Below are positions 34,481 through 43,043 of a stretch of DNA of 45,785 nucleotides, piece by piece (positions within the stretch are counted from its first letter, which is position 1; every line of letters starts with the position of its first letter). The notes beneath the pieces were generated by a model that saw only the letters and a list, made by a program, of their open reading frames with translations, did not search any database and was not told the origin of the DNA. The stretch spans positions 283,013 to 328,797 of the forward strand of contig MKVW01000003.1 in NCBI GenBank assembly GCA_001898965.1, written 5' to 3'. This DNA is from Rhizobiales bacterium 62-17. GTDB taxonomy: Bacteria > Pseudomonadota > Alphaproteobacteria > Rhizobiales > Beijerinckiaceae. The translations under genes and the position numbers were made by a program.

Positions 34481-35647
34481 TTAATTTCGACGTAGAAAGC
34501 TGAGGCGGGCGCGCAGGCGCTTCGCCATCGGCCAGGCCCAGGTGCTTTGCTTGATCAGGCGCTTGGCGCGGCGGCGGGTCTTTTCCATCATCACGAAAGC
34601 CTTGCCCGCGCCGCTTTGGCCGATCAGCGTGTCGAACAGCGGCTCGGCCTCATTGCACCAGGTGTTCTTGTAGCGGCCTTCGCCGATGCCAAGATCGAAG
34701 CGCGTCAGGCCTTCCTGGCATTTGGCTTCGATCAACCGTTGTAGCAGCAGATCGCCGGGGCTGAAACGGGCGATCATCGGGTCCATGTCGAAGGAATTGA
34801 TCATGCCGTGGAAGCGGCCGCGATGGATGCCGCCGCCGTAGATGGCGATGATGCGGGTGCCCATTGCCAGCGTATGCAGTTCGATCGCCGGCACTTCTCC
34901 GTCGCGCGGCAGGCAGGAGCGGCGAAAATAAGCGAGGGCGACATCGTTGCGCATGTCGGAGGTGATGTTCATCTGCGCGAAGCGTTCACGCTTCTGCGCC
35001 AGATAGGCGTCGATCGTCGTCTCGATCTCTTCGGCGGTCGTGGCCTTGTGATAGGCGACGGGGCCTTGTTCTTCGAGTTTGCGCGCCTTGCCGCGCAGCT
35101 TCTTGCGCGCATCGGCCGATAGCCGCTCCTTGGCGAGCGCTTCGAAATCGGCGGTGAGGGCGGTCGAATAGCAAAAGCTCGGACTGTCCTGGCGGCTGAG
35201 CGCGGCAAAGGGATTGGGACGGCCTTCCCAGGAGAGCGGCTGGTTGGCCAGCACATAGGCGTCCGGCTTGAAGGCGCTGGCCTGGGCCACCTGCATCAGA
35301 ATGGCCACAAGGATATTGCGCGGCGGTTCGCTGCCCGGCCGATACAGGCCGAGATTGGCGTTGGAATCGCGACCGCCGAGGAATTGCGCCAGCCGCAGCC
35401 CGCCCGCCGTCTGGATGCCGAAGGGCAGCAGCATCTGCGGCGCGCCGCTGCTCGGGTCGCGGGTGAGGATCAACAGCGGGCGGATGCCGGCGGCCGGGCA
35501 GACGGTCTCGATCCACGGCAGCAACCAGCGCCGTGTCTGATACACGGAAGCCGGCGCGATCGCCTCCAGTTCGGCCCAGGCGTCGATGACGCCGGCCGGA
35601 TCGTCGTGAATCTCGATACGAGGAAGTATGCTCACGCTCTCGGCCAT
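34481..35647 (-). CDS. CelD/FemAB-like GNAT acetyltransferase
   Basis: A 388-residue protein with the double-GNAT layout of the BcsL/CelD family often found in EPS loci. Visible are the N-terminal YQTRRWLLPWIETV, the central ARKKLRGKARKLEEQGPVAY, and the C-terminal acyl-CoA-binding half with FHGMINSFDMDPMIARFSPG and RFDLGIGEGRYKNTWCNE. Such proteins are thought to acylate sugars or polysaccharide precursors, but few have been assayed. Its stop codon abuts that of the co-polymerase gene (34478-34483), and it diverges from the deacetylase gene by 111 bp. No ribosome binding site is obvious before the ATG. Confidence 0.83.
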   Translation of the reverse strand: MAESVSILPRIEIHDDPAGVIDAWAELEAIAPASVYQTRRWLLPWIETVCPAAGIRPLLILTRDPSSGAPQMLLPFGIQTAGGLRLAQFLGGRDSNANLGLYRPGSEPPRNILVAILMQVAQASAFKPDAYVLANQPLSWEGRPNPFAALSRQDSPSFCYSTALTADFEALAKERLSADARKKLRGKARKLEEQGPVAYHKATTAEEIETTIDAYLAQKRERFAQMNITSDMRNDVALAYFRRSCLPRDGEVPAIELHTLAMGTRIIAIYGGGIHRGRFHGMINSFDMDPMIARFSPGDLLLQRLIEAKCQEGLTRFDLGIGEGRYKNTWCNEAEPLFDTLIGQSGAGKAFVMMEKTRRRAKRLIKQSTWAWPMAKRLRARLSFLRRN

Positions 35648-35758
35648 GGTTGCGCGACAAGGGCGTCGCGACGATTTGTTCGTAACTGCCGTCTATGATG
35701 GACTGTTAAAATAGCCTGCAATTGTCAATGCGGACTTATCCGAGGTTGTGAATCTGCC

Positions 35759-36811
35759 ATGCGCGCGAGCGTCAAGGAAAAGGCCATCGCGGCCGGTTTC
35801 GCGGTATTCCGGGCCACGGGACTGCACCGGGCGGCGCGCTTTGCCCGTGGCGCCGGCGTAATCCTGATGTTCCACCACGTGCGGCCGTGGGCGGGAACAG
35901 GCTTCGCGCCGAACCGGCTTTTGGAGATTACGCCGGACTTTCTCGAAACGGTGATCGACACATTGCGGGGCGAGGGGTTCGAGATCGTCAGCCTCGATCA
36001 GGCGGTCGAACGGTTGGGGCAGGGCGGGGAGAAGCCCTTCGCCGTGCTGACCTTCGACGACGGCTATAAGGACAATCTTGAATATGCCCTGCCGATCCTG
36101 CGCCGCCATCAGGCGCCGTTCACCCTCTATGTGACGACTGGCTTCGCCGACCGCACGGCACGGCTCTGGTGGGTGGAGCTGGAAGAGGCGATCCGTGCCC
36201 TCGAGAGGATCGACGTCGAGATCGGCGGCACGCGGCTTGCGCTCGACTGTCGCAACGACGCGGAAAAGGCCGAAGCTTTCCGCGCGCTCTATTGGCCGTT
36301 GCGCGCCGGTTCCGAACAGGATTTGCTTGATCGCATTGCCGCTCTTGCGCGACAGGCTGGTGTCGAACCGGCGAAACTCGTCGAGCGGTTGTGCCTGGAT
36401 TGGGATGGCCTGCGCCAGATCGCGCGCGACCCGCTGTGCACCATCGGCGTGCATACGCTGACCCATCCGATGCTCGCCAAGCACGACGAGGCTTTCGCGC
36501 GGCGCGAATTGGCGGAGAGCCGCGCGATCATCGAACGCGAGATCGGCCAGCCGGCGCGACATCTGGCGTTTCCCGTCGGCGATCCGACCTCGGCGGGACC
36601 GCGCGAGTTCGCGCTGGCGAGGGAACTGGGCTTTGCCAGCGCGGTGACGACGCGGCCTGGCATGGTGTTTCCCGAACATGCGCAGCATCTGACCGCATTG
36701 CCGCGCCTTTCCGTCAACGGTCATTGGCAGGACCGGACCTTTCTCGAAGTGCTGCTGTCGGGCGCTCCCTTCGCCCTGTGGAACCGGGGCCGCCGGGTGA
36801 ACGCAGCTTAG
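35759..36811 (+). CDS. Polysaccharide deacetylase (NodB-homology, CE4)
   Basis: A 350-residue protein with a NodB-type catalytic domain. The metal-binding motifs are visible: TFDDGY (residues 98-103, with the catalytic base and metal Asp) and HTLTHP (His233 and His237), plus VILMFHHVRP near the start and HLAFPVGDP. It should remove N- or O-acetyl groups from an EPS or its lipid-linked intermediate. No clear signal peptide is seen, although FARGAGVILMF is mildly hydrophobic, so a cytoplasmic site is likely. Many EPS-locus deacetylases of this type start this way. GAGG lies about 13 nt before the ATG. Confidence 0.88.
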   Translation: MRASVKEKAIAAGFAVFRATGLHRAARFARGAGVILMFHHVRPWAGTGFAPNRLLEITPDFLETVIDTLRGEGFEIVSLDQAVERLGQGGEKPFAVLTFDDGYKDNLEYALPILRRHQAPFTLYVTTGFADRTARLWWVELEEAIRALERIDVEIGGTRLALDCRNDAEKAEAFRALYWPLRAGSEQDLLDRIAALARQAGVEPAKLVERLCLDWDGLRQIARDPLCTIGVHTLTHPMLAKHDEAFARRELAESRAIIEREIGQPARHLAFPVGDPTSAGPREFALARELGFASAVTTRPGMVFPEHAQHLTALPRLSVNGHWQDRTFLEVLLSGAPFALWNRGRRVNAA

Positions 36812-36871
36812 CTGTAGCCTTCACCTGGTGCCGCGACTACGATCCCTCGACGCGGAATCGGGGAACGGTGA

Positions 36872-37945
36872 ATGACGGAACAGGGGCGAACGGCTGAACG
36901 ATCCTGGCGACCCTTGGCGGTCATCGCCGGCGTGTTGATCGTTTATGCGCTGGGCAGCAAAATTCCGTTGCCGGGTCTTGACGCCGAGAGGCTTGTAGCC
37001 GCTGGAGCGAGCCAGGGACCGGCCGCCCGTTTCTCGGTCATGGCGCTTGGCCTGACGCCGCTTTTGACGGTTCTGGTTTTTATCGAGTTCGCCAGGCTGT
37101 TGATCCCGCAATTTCGGCAATGGCAATCGGCTTCGTTCGCCAACGCCGTCTGGGTCGGCCGTATCGTCACTATTTGCGCCATCGTTCTTGCCGCACTTCA
37201 GGGCTTTGGCGTTGTCGCGGCCTTGACGCGCATCGGGGTCGTGGAGGCGGATAATGCCACCATTCTTGCGGATGTCGCCGCCTTGGTCGGCGGTACGCTG
37301 GTGTTGATCTGGCTTGCCGATCGGATCGTGTTGCCTGGCGTTGGCAATGGATTCTGGCTGCTCTGGATCGCACCGTTTCTTGCGGGGCTCGCGACGCAGA
37401 TCGCGATTGCGATCGCGGCTATGCAGACGGGCGCGGTGACTGGCTCGGCTGTTCTTATCAGTGCCGCTTACCTGCTCATCGCCAGTGCTGCCGTGGTTGT
37501 GGTCAATATCATCATCGCGCGTGGCGAATCCGGACAAGACTCAACGTCCGAATTGGGCGGCCCGAAAGGCATTGCGATGCGCGCGCTGATCTGGTCGCCG
37601 CTTCTGGCGAATGTGGCCGCGGGCTATATCGCGGCCTTGTTCTACGTGGTTTTTGCGTGGTCGACGCCGGCGCTTCTTTTGACGCGACTGATCCTTTTCA
37701 TTCCTTTGATCGTTCTCTTCGTTCTCGCCTATGCGCGCCAGACGAACGGGCAAGGCGCGGTTCCTTGGTCGCTTCTGGCCTTGCTGCAACTGGTCGTCTG
37801 TGTCGTGGGCGAGTGGCTCACCATGGGCCTTGGCCTGCCGTGGCGGCTGGACGGTGCGCTGCTGATCGTCACCGTGACGGTACTGACGTCGCTGTTGCGT
37901 CTCTTGCCTGTGTCTCGCGGAGCGCCGGCTACAGCGAGCGCTTAA
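36872..37945 (+). CDS. Divergent SecY-like membrane protein, plug region and cytoplasmic loops missing
   Basis: A 357-residue protein with about ten membrane segments that lines up with SecY. Seen: LIVYALGSKIPLPGLDAERL (residues 22-41; SecY has LIV.R.G..IP.PGID), FSVMALGLTPLLTVLVF (54-70; SecY SIFALGIMPYISASI), GGTLVLIWLADRIV (140-153; SecY GT..LMWLGEQIT) and GVGNGFWLL (156-164; SecY GIGNGIS). Between the IP.PG and ALG motifs it is some 15 residues or more shorter than SecY, so the plug helix is missing. The C5 and C6 loops that bind ribosome and SecA are reduced, and the PGIRPG motif is absent. Housekeeping SecY is about 440 residues and lies in a ribosomal-protein operon, so this is a paralogue. 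GGGGA precedes the ATG. Its 3' end overlaps livM by 17 bp. The role is unknown; the EPS locus next door is the only hint. Confidence 0.72.
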   Translation: MTEQGRTAERSWRPLAVIAGVLIVYALGSKIPLPGLDAERLVAAGASQGPAARFSVMALGLTPLLTVLVFIEFARLLIPQFRQWQSASFANAVWVGRIVTICAIVLAALQGFGVVAALTRIGVVEADNATILADVAALVGGTLVLIWLADRIVLPGVGNGFWLLWIAPFLAGLATQIAIAIAAMQTGAVTGSAVLISAAYLLIASAAVVVVNIIIARGESGQDSTSELGGPKGIAMRALIWSPLLANVAAGYIAALFYVVFAWSTPALLLTRLILFIPLIVLFVLAYARQTNGQGAVPWSLLALLQLVVCVVGEWLTMGLGLPWRLDGALLIVTVTVLTSLLRLLPVSRGAPATASA

Positions 37946-38891
37946 AATAGTGCGCGATTTCGCCGACGATGCCGCGGCGGAAGGTGAGCACGCAGATCAC
38001 GAAGATGGCGCCCTGCATCACGATCACCCATTGGCCGAATTGGGCGAGATATTGCTGCATGGTGATGATGATGAAGGCGCCGACGATCGGACCGAAGATG
38101 GTGCCGAGGCCGCCGAGCAAAGTCATCAAGACCACTTCGCCCGACATCGACCAGTGCACGTCGGTTAGGCCCGCGTTCTGCGCGACCAGCACTTTCATGG
38201 ACCCGGCGAGGCCGGCGAGCGCGCCGGACAGAATGTAGGCCATGAGCTTGTATTGATCGGCGCGGTAGCCCAGCGAGATCGCCCGCTGTTCGTTCTCGCG
38301 GATCGATTTCAAGATCTCGCCGAATGGCGAATTGATGATGCGGAAGATGAGCAGGAAGGCGAGCAGGAAAACGATCAGGACGAAATAATAGAGCGTGAGC
38401 GGGCGGGAGAGATCGATGAAGCCGAACAGCCGGCCCTGCGGCACGCCCTGGATGCCGTCTTCGCCATGGGTGAACGGTGTTTGCAGATAAATGAAATAGA
38501 GGAGCTGCGACAGCGCCAAGGTGATCATGGCGAAATAGATGCCCTGTCGGCGAATGGCGATGAGGCCGGTCAGCACCGCGAGTGCGGCGGAGGCGGCGAC
38601 GCCCAGGAGAATGCCCAGCGCCGGCTCAAAACCCCAGACCTTCAAGGCATGAGCGGTGACATAACCGGCCGTGCCCAGGAACATGGCATGGCCGAACGAC
38701 AAAAGGCCGCCATAGCCGATCAGCAGATTGAAGGCGCAGGCGAATAAGGCAAAGCACAGGGCCTGCATGACGAAATAGGGATAAAGCCCGGTGAAGGGCA
38801 CGATGGCCAAGACGACGGCCATGATGATGAAGACGATGCTTTCGTCGCGGGTGTTGTTGGCCGGATTGGTGCTTGCGGTGATCGATGTCAT
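37929..38891 (-). CDS. livM: Branched-chain amino-acid/amide ABC permease (LivM-like)
   Basis: A 320-residue permease with about nine membrane segments. Family marks are FALFACAFNLLIGYGGLLSFGHAMFLG (about residues 47-73), the coupling-loop region PFGEILKSIRENEQRAISLGY (about residues 190-210), and GGLGTIFGPIVGAFIII. Such proteins pair with LivH to import branched-chain amino acids, urea, short amides or aromatic acids. It is the last gene of the minus-strand operon, with one base between it and livH. The 3' end overlaps the convergent SecY-like gene by 17 bp, with no terminator between. Confidence 0.9.
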   Translation of the reverse strand: MTSITASTNPANNTRDESIVFIIMAVVLAIVPFTGLYPYFVMQALCFALFACAFNLLIGYGGLLSFGHAMFLGTAGYVTAHALKVWGFEPALGILLGVAASAALAVLTGLIAIRRQGIYFAMITLALSQLLYFIYLQTPFTHGEDGIQGVPQGRLFGFIDLSRPLTLYYFVLIVFLLAFLLIFRIINSPFGEILKSIRENEQRAISLGYRADQYKLMAYILSGALAGLAGSMKVLVAQNAGLTDVHWSMSGEVVLMTLLGGLGTIFGPIVGAFIIITMQQYLAQFGQWVIVMQGAIFVICVLTFRRGIVGEIAHYFKRSL

Positions 38892-38892
38892 G

Positions 38893-39756
38893 TCAGTTGG
38901 CCCGTCCCGTCAGTCCCGTCGGCTTCACCAGCAGCACCAGCACCATCAAAACGAAGACGACGGTGTTGGAGGCTTCGGGGTAGAAATATTTGGTCAGTCC
39001 TTCGATCACGCCCAGCGCGAAGCCGGTGATGATCGATCCCATGATCGAGCCCATGCCGCCGATCACCACCACGGCGAAGACGACGATGATCAGATCGGCG
39101 CCCATCAGCGGCCGCACCTGATTGATCGGGGCGGAGAGTACGCCGGCCAGCGCGGCGAGGCCGACGCCGAGGCCGTAGGTGAGGGTGATCATCCGCGGCA
39201 CGTTGATGCCGAAGGCCTGCACCAGAGTGGGATTTTCCGTCGCTGCGCGCAGATAGGCGCCGAGCCTTGTCCGCTCGATCAGAAACCAGGTGGCGAAACA
39301 GACGATGATGGAGAAGATCACCACCCAGCCGCGATAGATGGGCAGGAACATGAAGCCGAGATTGATGCCGCCACGCAACTGTTCGGGGATGGCATAGGGC
39401 AGGCCGGAGGAACCGAAGTAATTCTGGAACAGGCCTTGGATAATGAGCGCGAGGCCGAAGGTCAGCAGCAGCCCATAGAGATGATCGAGCCCTTGCAGGC
39501 GATGCAACATGGTGCGTTCGAGCACGATGCCGAACAGGCCGATGACGATGGGCGCGAGCAATAGCGACCACCAATAGCCCAGCCCCGCATATTCGAGGAA
39601 GAAATAGGCGACGAAAGCGCCCATCATATAGAGCGCGCCGTGAGCGAAATTGATGATGTTGAGCATGCCGAAGATGACGGCCAGCCCCAGGCTCAAAAGC
39701 GCATAGAAGGAGCCGTTGATCAGACCCACCAAAAGTTGGGCGTATAGGGCTTGCAT
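38893..39756 (-). CDS. livH: Branched-chain amino-acid/amide ABC permease (LivH-like)
   Basis: A 287-residue permease with about eight membrane segments. It has the LivH opening LVGLINGSFYALLSLGLAVI (about residues 9-28), FGMLNIINFAHGALYMMGAF, the coupling segment LRAATENPTLVQAFGINVPR (about residue 170) and GGMGSIMGSIITGFALG. It partners LivM in one channel. The gene is one base from livM and 76 bp from livK, a gap that holds a GC-rich hairpin. The ligand depends on the two LivK-type receptors and is not known. Confidence 0.9.
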   Translation of the reverse strand: MQALYAQLLVGLINGSFYALLSLGLAVIFGMLNIINFAHGALYMMGAFVAYFFLEYAGLGYWWSLLLAPIVIGLFGIVLERTMLHRLQGLDHLYGLLLTFGLALIIQGLFQNYFGSSGLPYAIPEQLRGGINLGFMFLPIYRGWVVIFSIIVCFATWFLIERTRLGAYLRAATENPTLVQAFGINVPRMITLTYGLGVGLAALAGVLSAPINQVRPLMGADLIIVVFAVVVIGGMGSIMGSIITGFALGVIEGLTKYFYPEASNTVVFVLMVLVLLVKPTGLTGRAN

Positions 39757-39799
39757 CGCGATCGATCTCTCGGGCTCTCAATGAATCGGAGTGCGAGGA

Positions 39800-39825
39800 G
39801 GCCCGACGGTGGGTGCCGCCGGGCC
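39800..39825 (-). other. Intercistronic GC-rich hairpin between livK and livH
   Basis: GGCCCGACGG (39800-39809) and CCGCCGGGCC (39816-39825) form a 10-bp stem with a 6-nt loop; on the minus-strand transcript the single mismatch becomes a G-U pair. No T-tract follows, so it is not a full terminator. Such stems between a binding-protein gene and permease genes often stabilise the upstream mRNA (as in malE-malF), keeping the receptor more abundant. Confidence 0.55.
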
Positions 39826-39832
39826 GCCGATA

Positions 39833-41050
39833 TTATTTCTTCAGGAGAGCGCAGGTGCTTTCCGACAGCGGCGTGAACGCCTGTTCGGCCGGAATGGTGG
39901 AGACGAGTTTGTAATAGTCCCACGGGCCCTTTGATTCCGACGGCTTCTTCACTTCGAAGAGATAAGCGGGATGGATCTTGCGGCCATTCGCTTCGATCTT
40001 GCCCTTGCCGAACAGCGGATCGTCGGTCGGCATTTCCTTCATCTTGGCGACGATCTTGGCGCCGTCATGGCTGTTGCCGCCCATGGCTTCCAGGGCCTTG
40101 AGATAGTGCAGCACGCCCGCATAGACGCCGGCATGAACCATGGTAGGCATTTGCTTGTTGCGCATGCGCTCCTGGAATTTCTTGGCGAAGGCGCGGGTCT
40201 GATCGTTGGTGTCCCAGTAGAAGGATTCGGTGAAGTTCAGACCTTGCGCCACGTTCAGGCCGAGCGAATGAACGTCGCTGAGAAAGAGCAGGAGCGCGGC
40301 GAGTTTCTGGCCGCCGCTGACGATGCCGAATTCGGCCGCTTGCTTGATCGTATTGGTGGTATCGCCGCCGGCATTGGCGAGGCCAATGATTTTGGCCTTG
40401 GAGGCCTGGGCCTGAAGCAGGAAGGAAGAGAAGTCCGACGAATTCAGCGGGTGCTTGACGCTACCAACCACCTTGCCGCCACCGGCTTTCACCACGGCGG
40501 TGGTGTCGCGTTCCAATGCCGCGCCGAAGGCATAGTCGGCGGTGATAAAGAACCAGCTATCGCCGCCGGCTTTCACCAGCGCGCCGCCGGTGCCGTGCGC
40601 CAGCATATAGGTGTCGTAGGTCCAGTGCACCGTATTGGGCGAGCACTGCGAATTGGTCAGATCGGACGCGGCGGCGCCGGAGTTGATGTAAACGCCGTTC
40701 TTCTCGCGCACGATATTGTTGACGGCCAGCGCTACGCCGGAATTGGGCACGTCGACGATGATGTCGACCTTCTCGACGTCGAACCATTGGCGCGCGATGT
40801 TGCTGCCGATGTCGGGCTTGTTCTGATGATCGGCCGAGATGATGTCGATCTTCCAGCCCTTCTGCGTCAGGCCGGAATCCTCAACCGCCATCTGAGCGGC
40901 GAGTGTCGAGCCGGGGCCGCCGAGATCGGCATAGAGGCCGGATTGGTCGCTGAGCGCGCCGATCTTGACGGTCTTGTCCTGAGCCAGCGCGGCGCTGCCG
41001 GCGCAGGCGAGGGCGGTCGTGAAAAGCAAGGCTGAAAATGCTTTGATCAT
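39833..41050 (-). CDS. Periplasmic binding protein, LivK-type (Peripla_BP_6)
   Basis: A 405-residue receptor with a signal peptide (about residues 1-24, ending AGSAALAQ), then KTVKIGALSDQSGLYADLGG, the usual Peripla_BP_6 opening. Later come DIISADHQNKPDIGSNIARQ, TADYAFGAALERDT, HPLNSSDFSSFLLQAQASKA and PSESKGPWDYYKLVSTIP. This branch includes receptors for branched-chain amino acids, amides and aromatic acids; the ligand is not readable from sequence. It sits between livF and livH in the operon. A close paralogue is encoded divergently at 43044, so the transporter probably has two receptors. Confidence 0.9.
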   Translation of the reverse strand: MIKAFSALLFTTALACAGSAALAQDKTVKIGALSDQSGLYADLGGPGSTLAAQMAVEDSGLTQKGWKIDIISADHQNKPDIGSNIARQWFDVEKVDIIVDVPNSGVALAVNNIVREKNGVYINSGAAASDLTNSQCSPNTVHWTYDTYMLAHGTGGALVKAGGDSWFFITADYAFGAALERDTTAVVKAGGGKVVGSVKHPLNSSDFSSFLLQAQASKAKIIGLANAGGDTTNTIKQAAEFGIVSGGQKLAALLLFLSDVHSLGLNVAQGLNFTESFYWDTNDQTRAFAKKFQERMRNKQMPTMVHAGVYAGVLHYLKALEAMGGNSHDGAKIVAKMKEMPTDDPLFGKGKIEANGRKIHPAYLFEVKKPSESKGPWDYYKLVSTIPAEQAFTPLSESTCALLKK

Positions 41051-41097
41051 GGTCTACTCCTTCAACCACTCCCAGAAGCCCGTCCGCTCTCCGTCTT

Positions 41098-41839
41098 TTA
41101 GACGCCGAGATAGACGTGCAATTTCTCCATATTGTCTTGCAGCTTGGCGTTGCTGAAATGGTCGATCACCTTGCCGTGCTCGACGACATAGAAGCGATCG
41201 GCGACGGTCGAGGCCCAGCGGAAATTCTGTTCGACCAGCAGGATGGTGAAACCCTGCGACTTGAGCCGCGCGATGGTGTTGCCGATCTGCTGGATGATGA
41301 CCGGTGCCAGACCTTCGGTCGGCTCATCGAGCATCAAGAAGCGCGCGCCGGTGCGCAGGATGCGCGCGATCGCCAGCATTTGCTGTTCGCCGCCGGACAG
41401 TTTCGTGCCCTGGCTATTCAGCCGTTCTTTCAAATTAGGGAAGAGTTCGAAAATCTGATCGAGCGAGAGTCCGCCCGGTTGCACCATCGGCGGCAGCATG
41501 AGGTTTTCGCGCACGTCGAGGCTGGCGAAAATGCCGCGTTCCTCCGGGCAGATCGCAATGCCCTGCCGGGCGATCTTGTCGGAAGAGGTGCGAACGATAT
41601 CCTTGCCACGGAAGAGGACGGAGCCCGTGCGCTTGCCGATGATCCCCATGATCGACTTCAAGGTCGTGGTCTTGCCGGCACCGTTGCGCCCGAGCAGGGT
41701 CACCACCTCGCCCTCGCGCACGTCGAAATCGATGCCGTGCAGCACATGGGATTCGCCATACCAGGCTTCGAGATTGCGCACGGACAAAACGAGATTGGCG
41801 CTGTCGGTCGCATCCGGCGTGGAAATGGGTGTCGCGGTC

Positions 41840-41847
<8 letters not shown>
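41098..41847 (-). CDS. livF: Branched-chain amino-acid-type ABC ATPase (LivF)
   Basis: A 249-residue ATPase. Seen: LEAWYGESHVLHGIDFDV (residues 27-44, the A-loop Tyr), Walker A GRNGAGKT (53-60), ICPEERGIFASLDVRENL (typical LivF), signature LSGGEQQMLAIARIL, Walker B FLMLDEPTEGLAP and the H-loop region VEQNF. Its start lies inside the livG 3' end (8-bp overlap), so the two ATPases are made in step. The first 20 residues are a non-conserved Thr/Ser/Ala extension. Confidence 0.93.
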
Positions 41848-42595
<748 letters not shown>

Positions 42596-43043
42596 TCACA
42601 TCTCTCCCAACCACCGTTGGTAACGGAGAGGCAACGTCATCGCGGCATCGCTTGTGCTTCCCCAGCACGCTCGATGTCGGTTGCTGCTAACGCTGCCCTT
42701 CAGGTCCCATTCGGCCGCAACACCATCTGGCAATAGTCGTTCTATTTGAATGGTCTGCCCGTGAGACCGATGCCTGCGCCATCGGCGCTCCGGGCTTCGC
42801 TCCTGCCCCAGTTGGAAAACCGCGACAGTGTGGATGACGAAACTATTCAGTGCAAGACACCTCCGTGGTTCCCTCCGAGTTCCCGACCCAGCCGGCACAA
42901 CGACATGCCTGACTTGGTAGGACGGTCTTTCACAGCCTGCGAATTGGCAAATAGTCTCATTGAACCTGACAGTGCTTTTCGGTCGGATCGTTCGTTGGTT
43001 CCCATCGGGCTGTCGGCGGCTCTGAGGAATTGAGGAGGGCACT
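42596..43043. other. 448-bp divergent intergenic region between livG and the second receptor gene
   Basis: No coding frame here is convincing. Seen: a nested inverted repeat CTCTCC...GGAGAG (42602-42607 and 42625-42630) enclosing CCAA...TTGG, in the livG leader and overlapping its ribosome binding site. Two similar boxes, GGCAATAGTC (42729-42738) and GGCAAATAGTC (42946-42956), each followed a few bases later by TTGAA, lie about 218 bp apart. The first box is part of the dyad AATAG-N5-CTATT (42732-42746). No clear sigma-54 promoter was found. Confidence 0.45.

Noticed and set aside
36872..37945. SecY-like gene as a decayed pseudogene
   Set aside because: The frame is intact over 357 codons with a ribosome binding site, normal codon bias and well-formed membrane segments, which does not look like decay.
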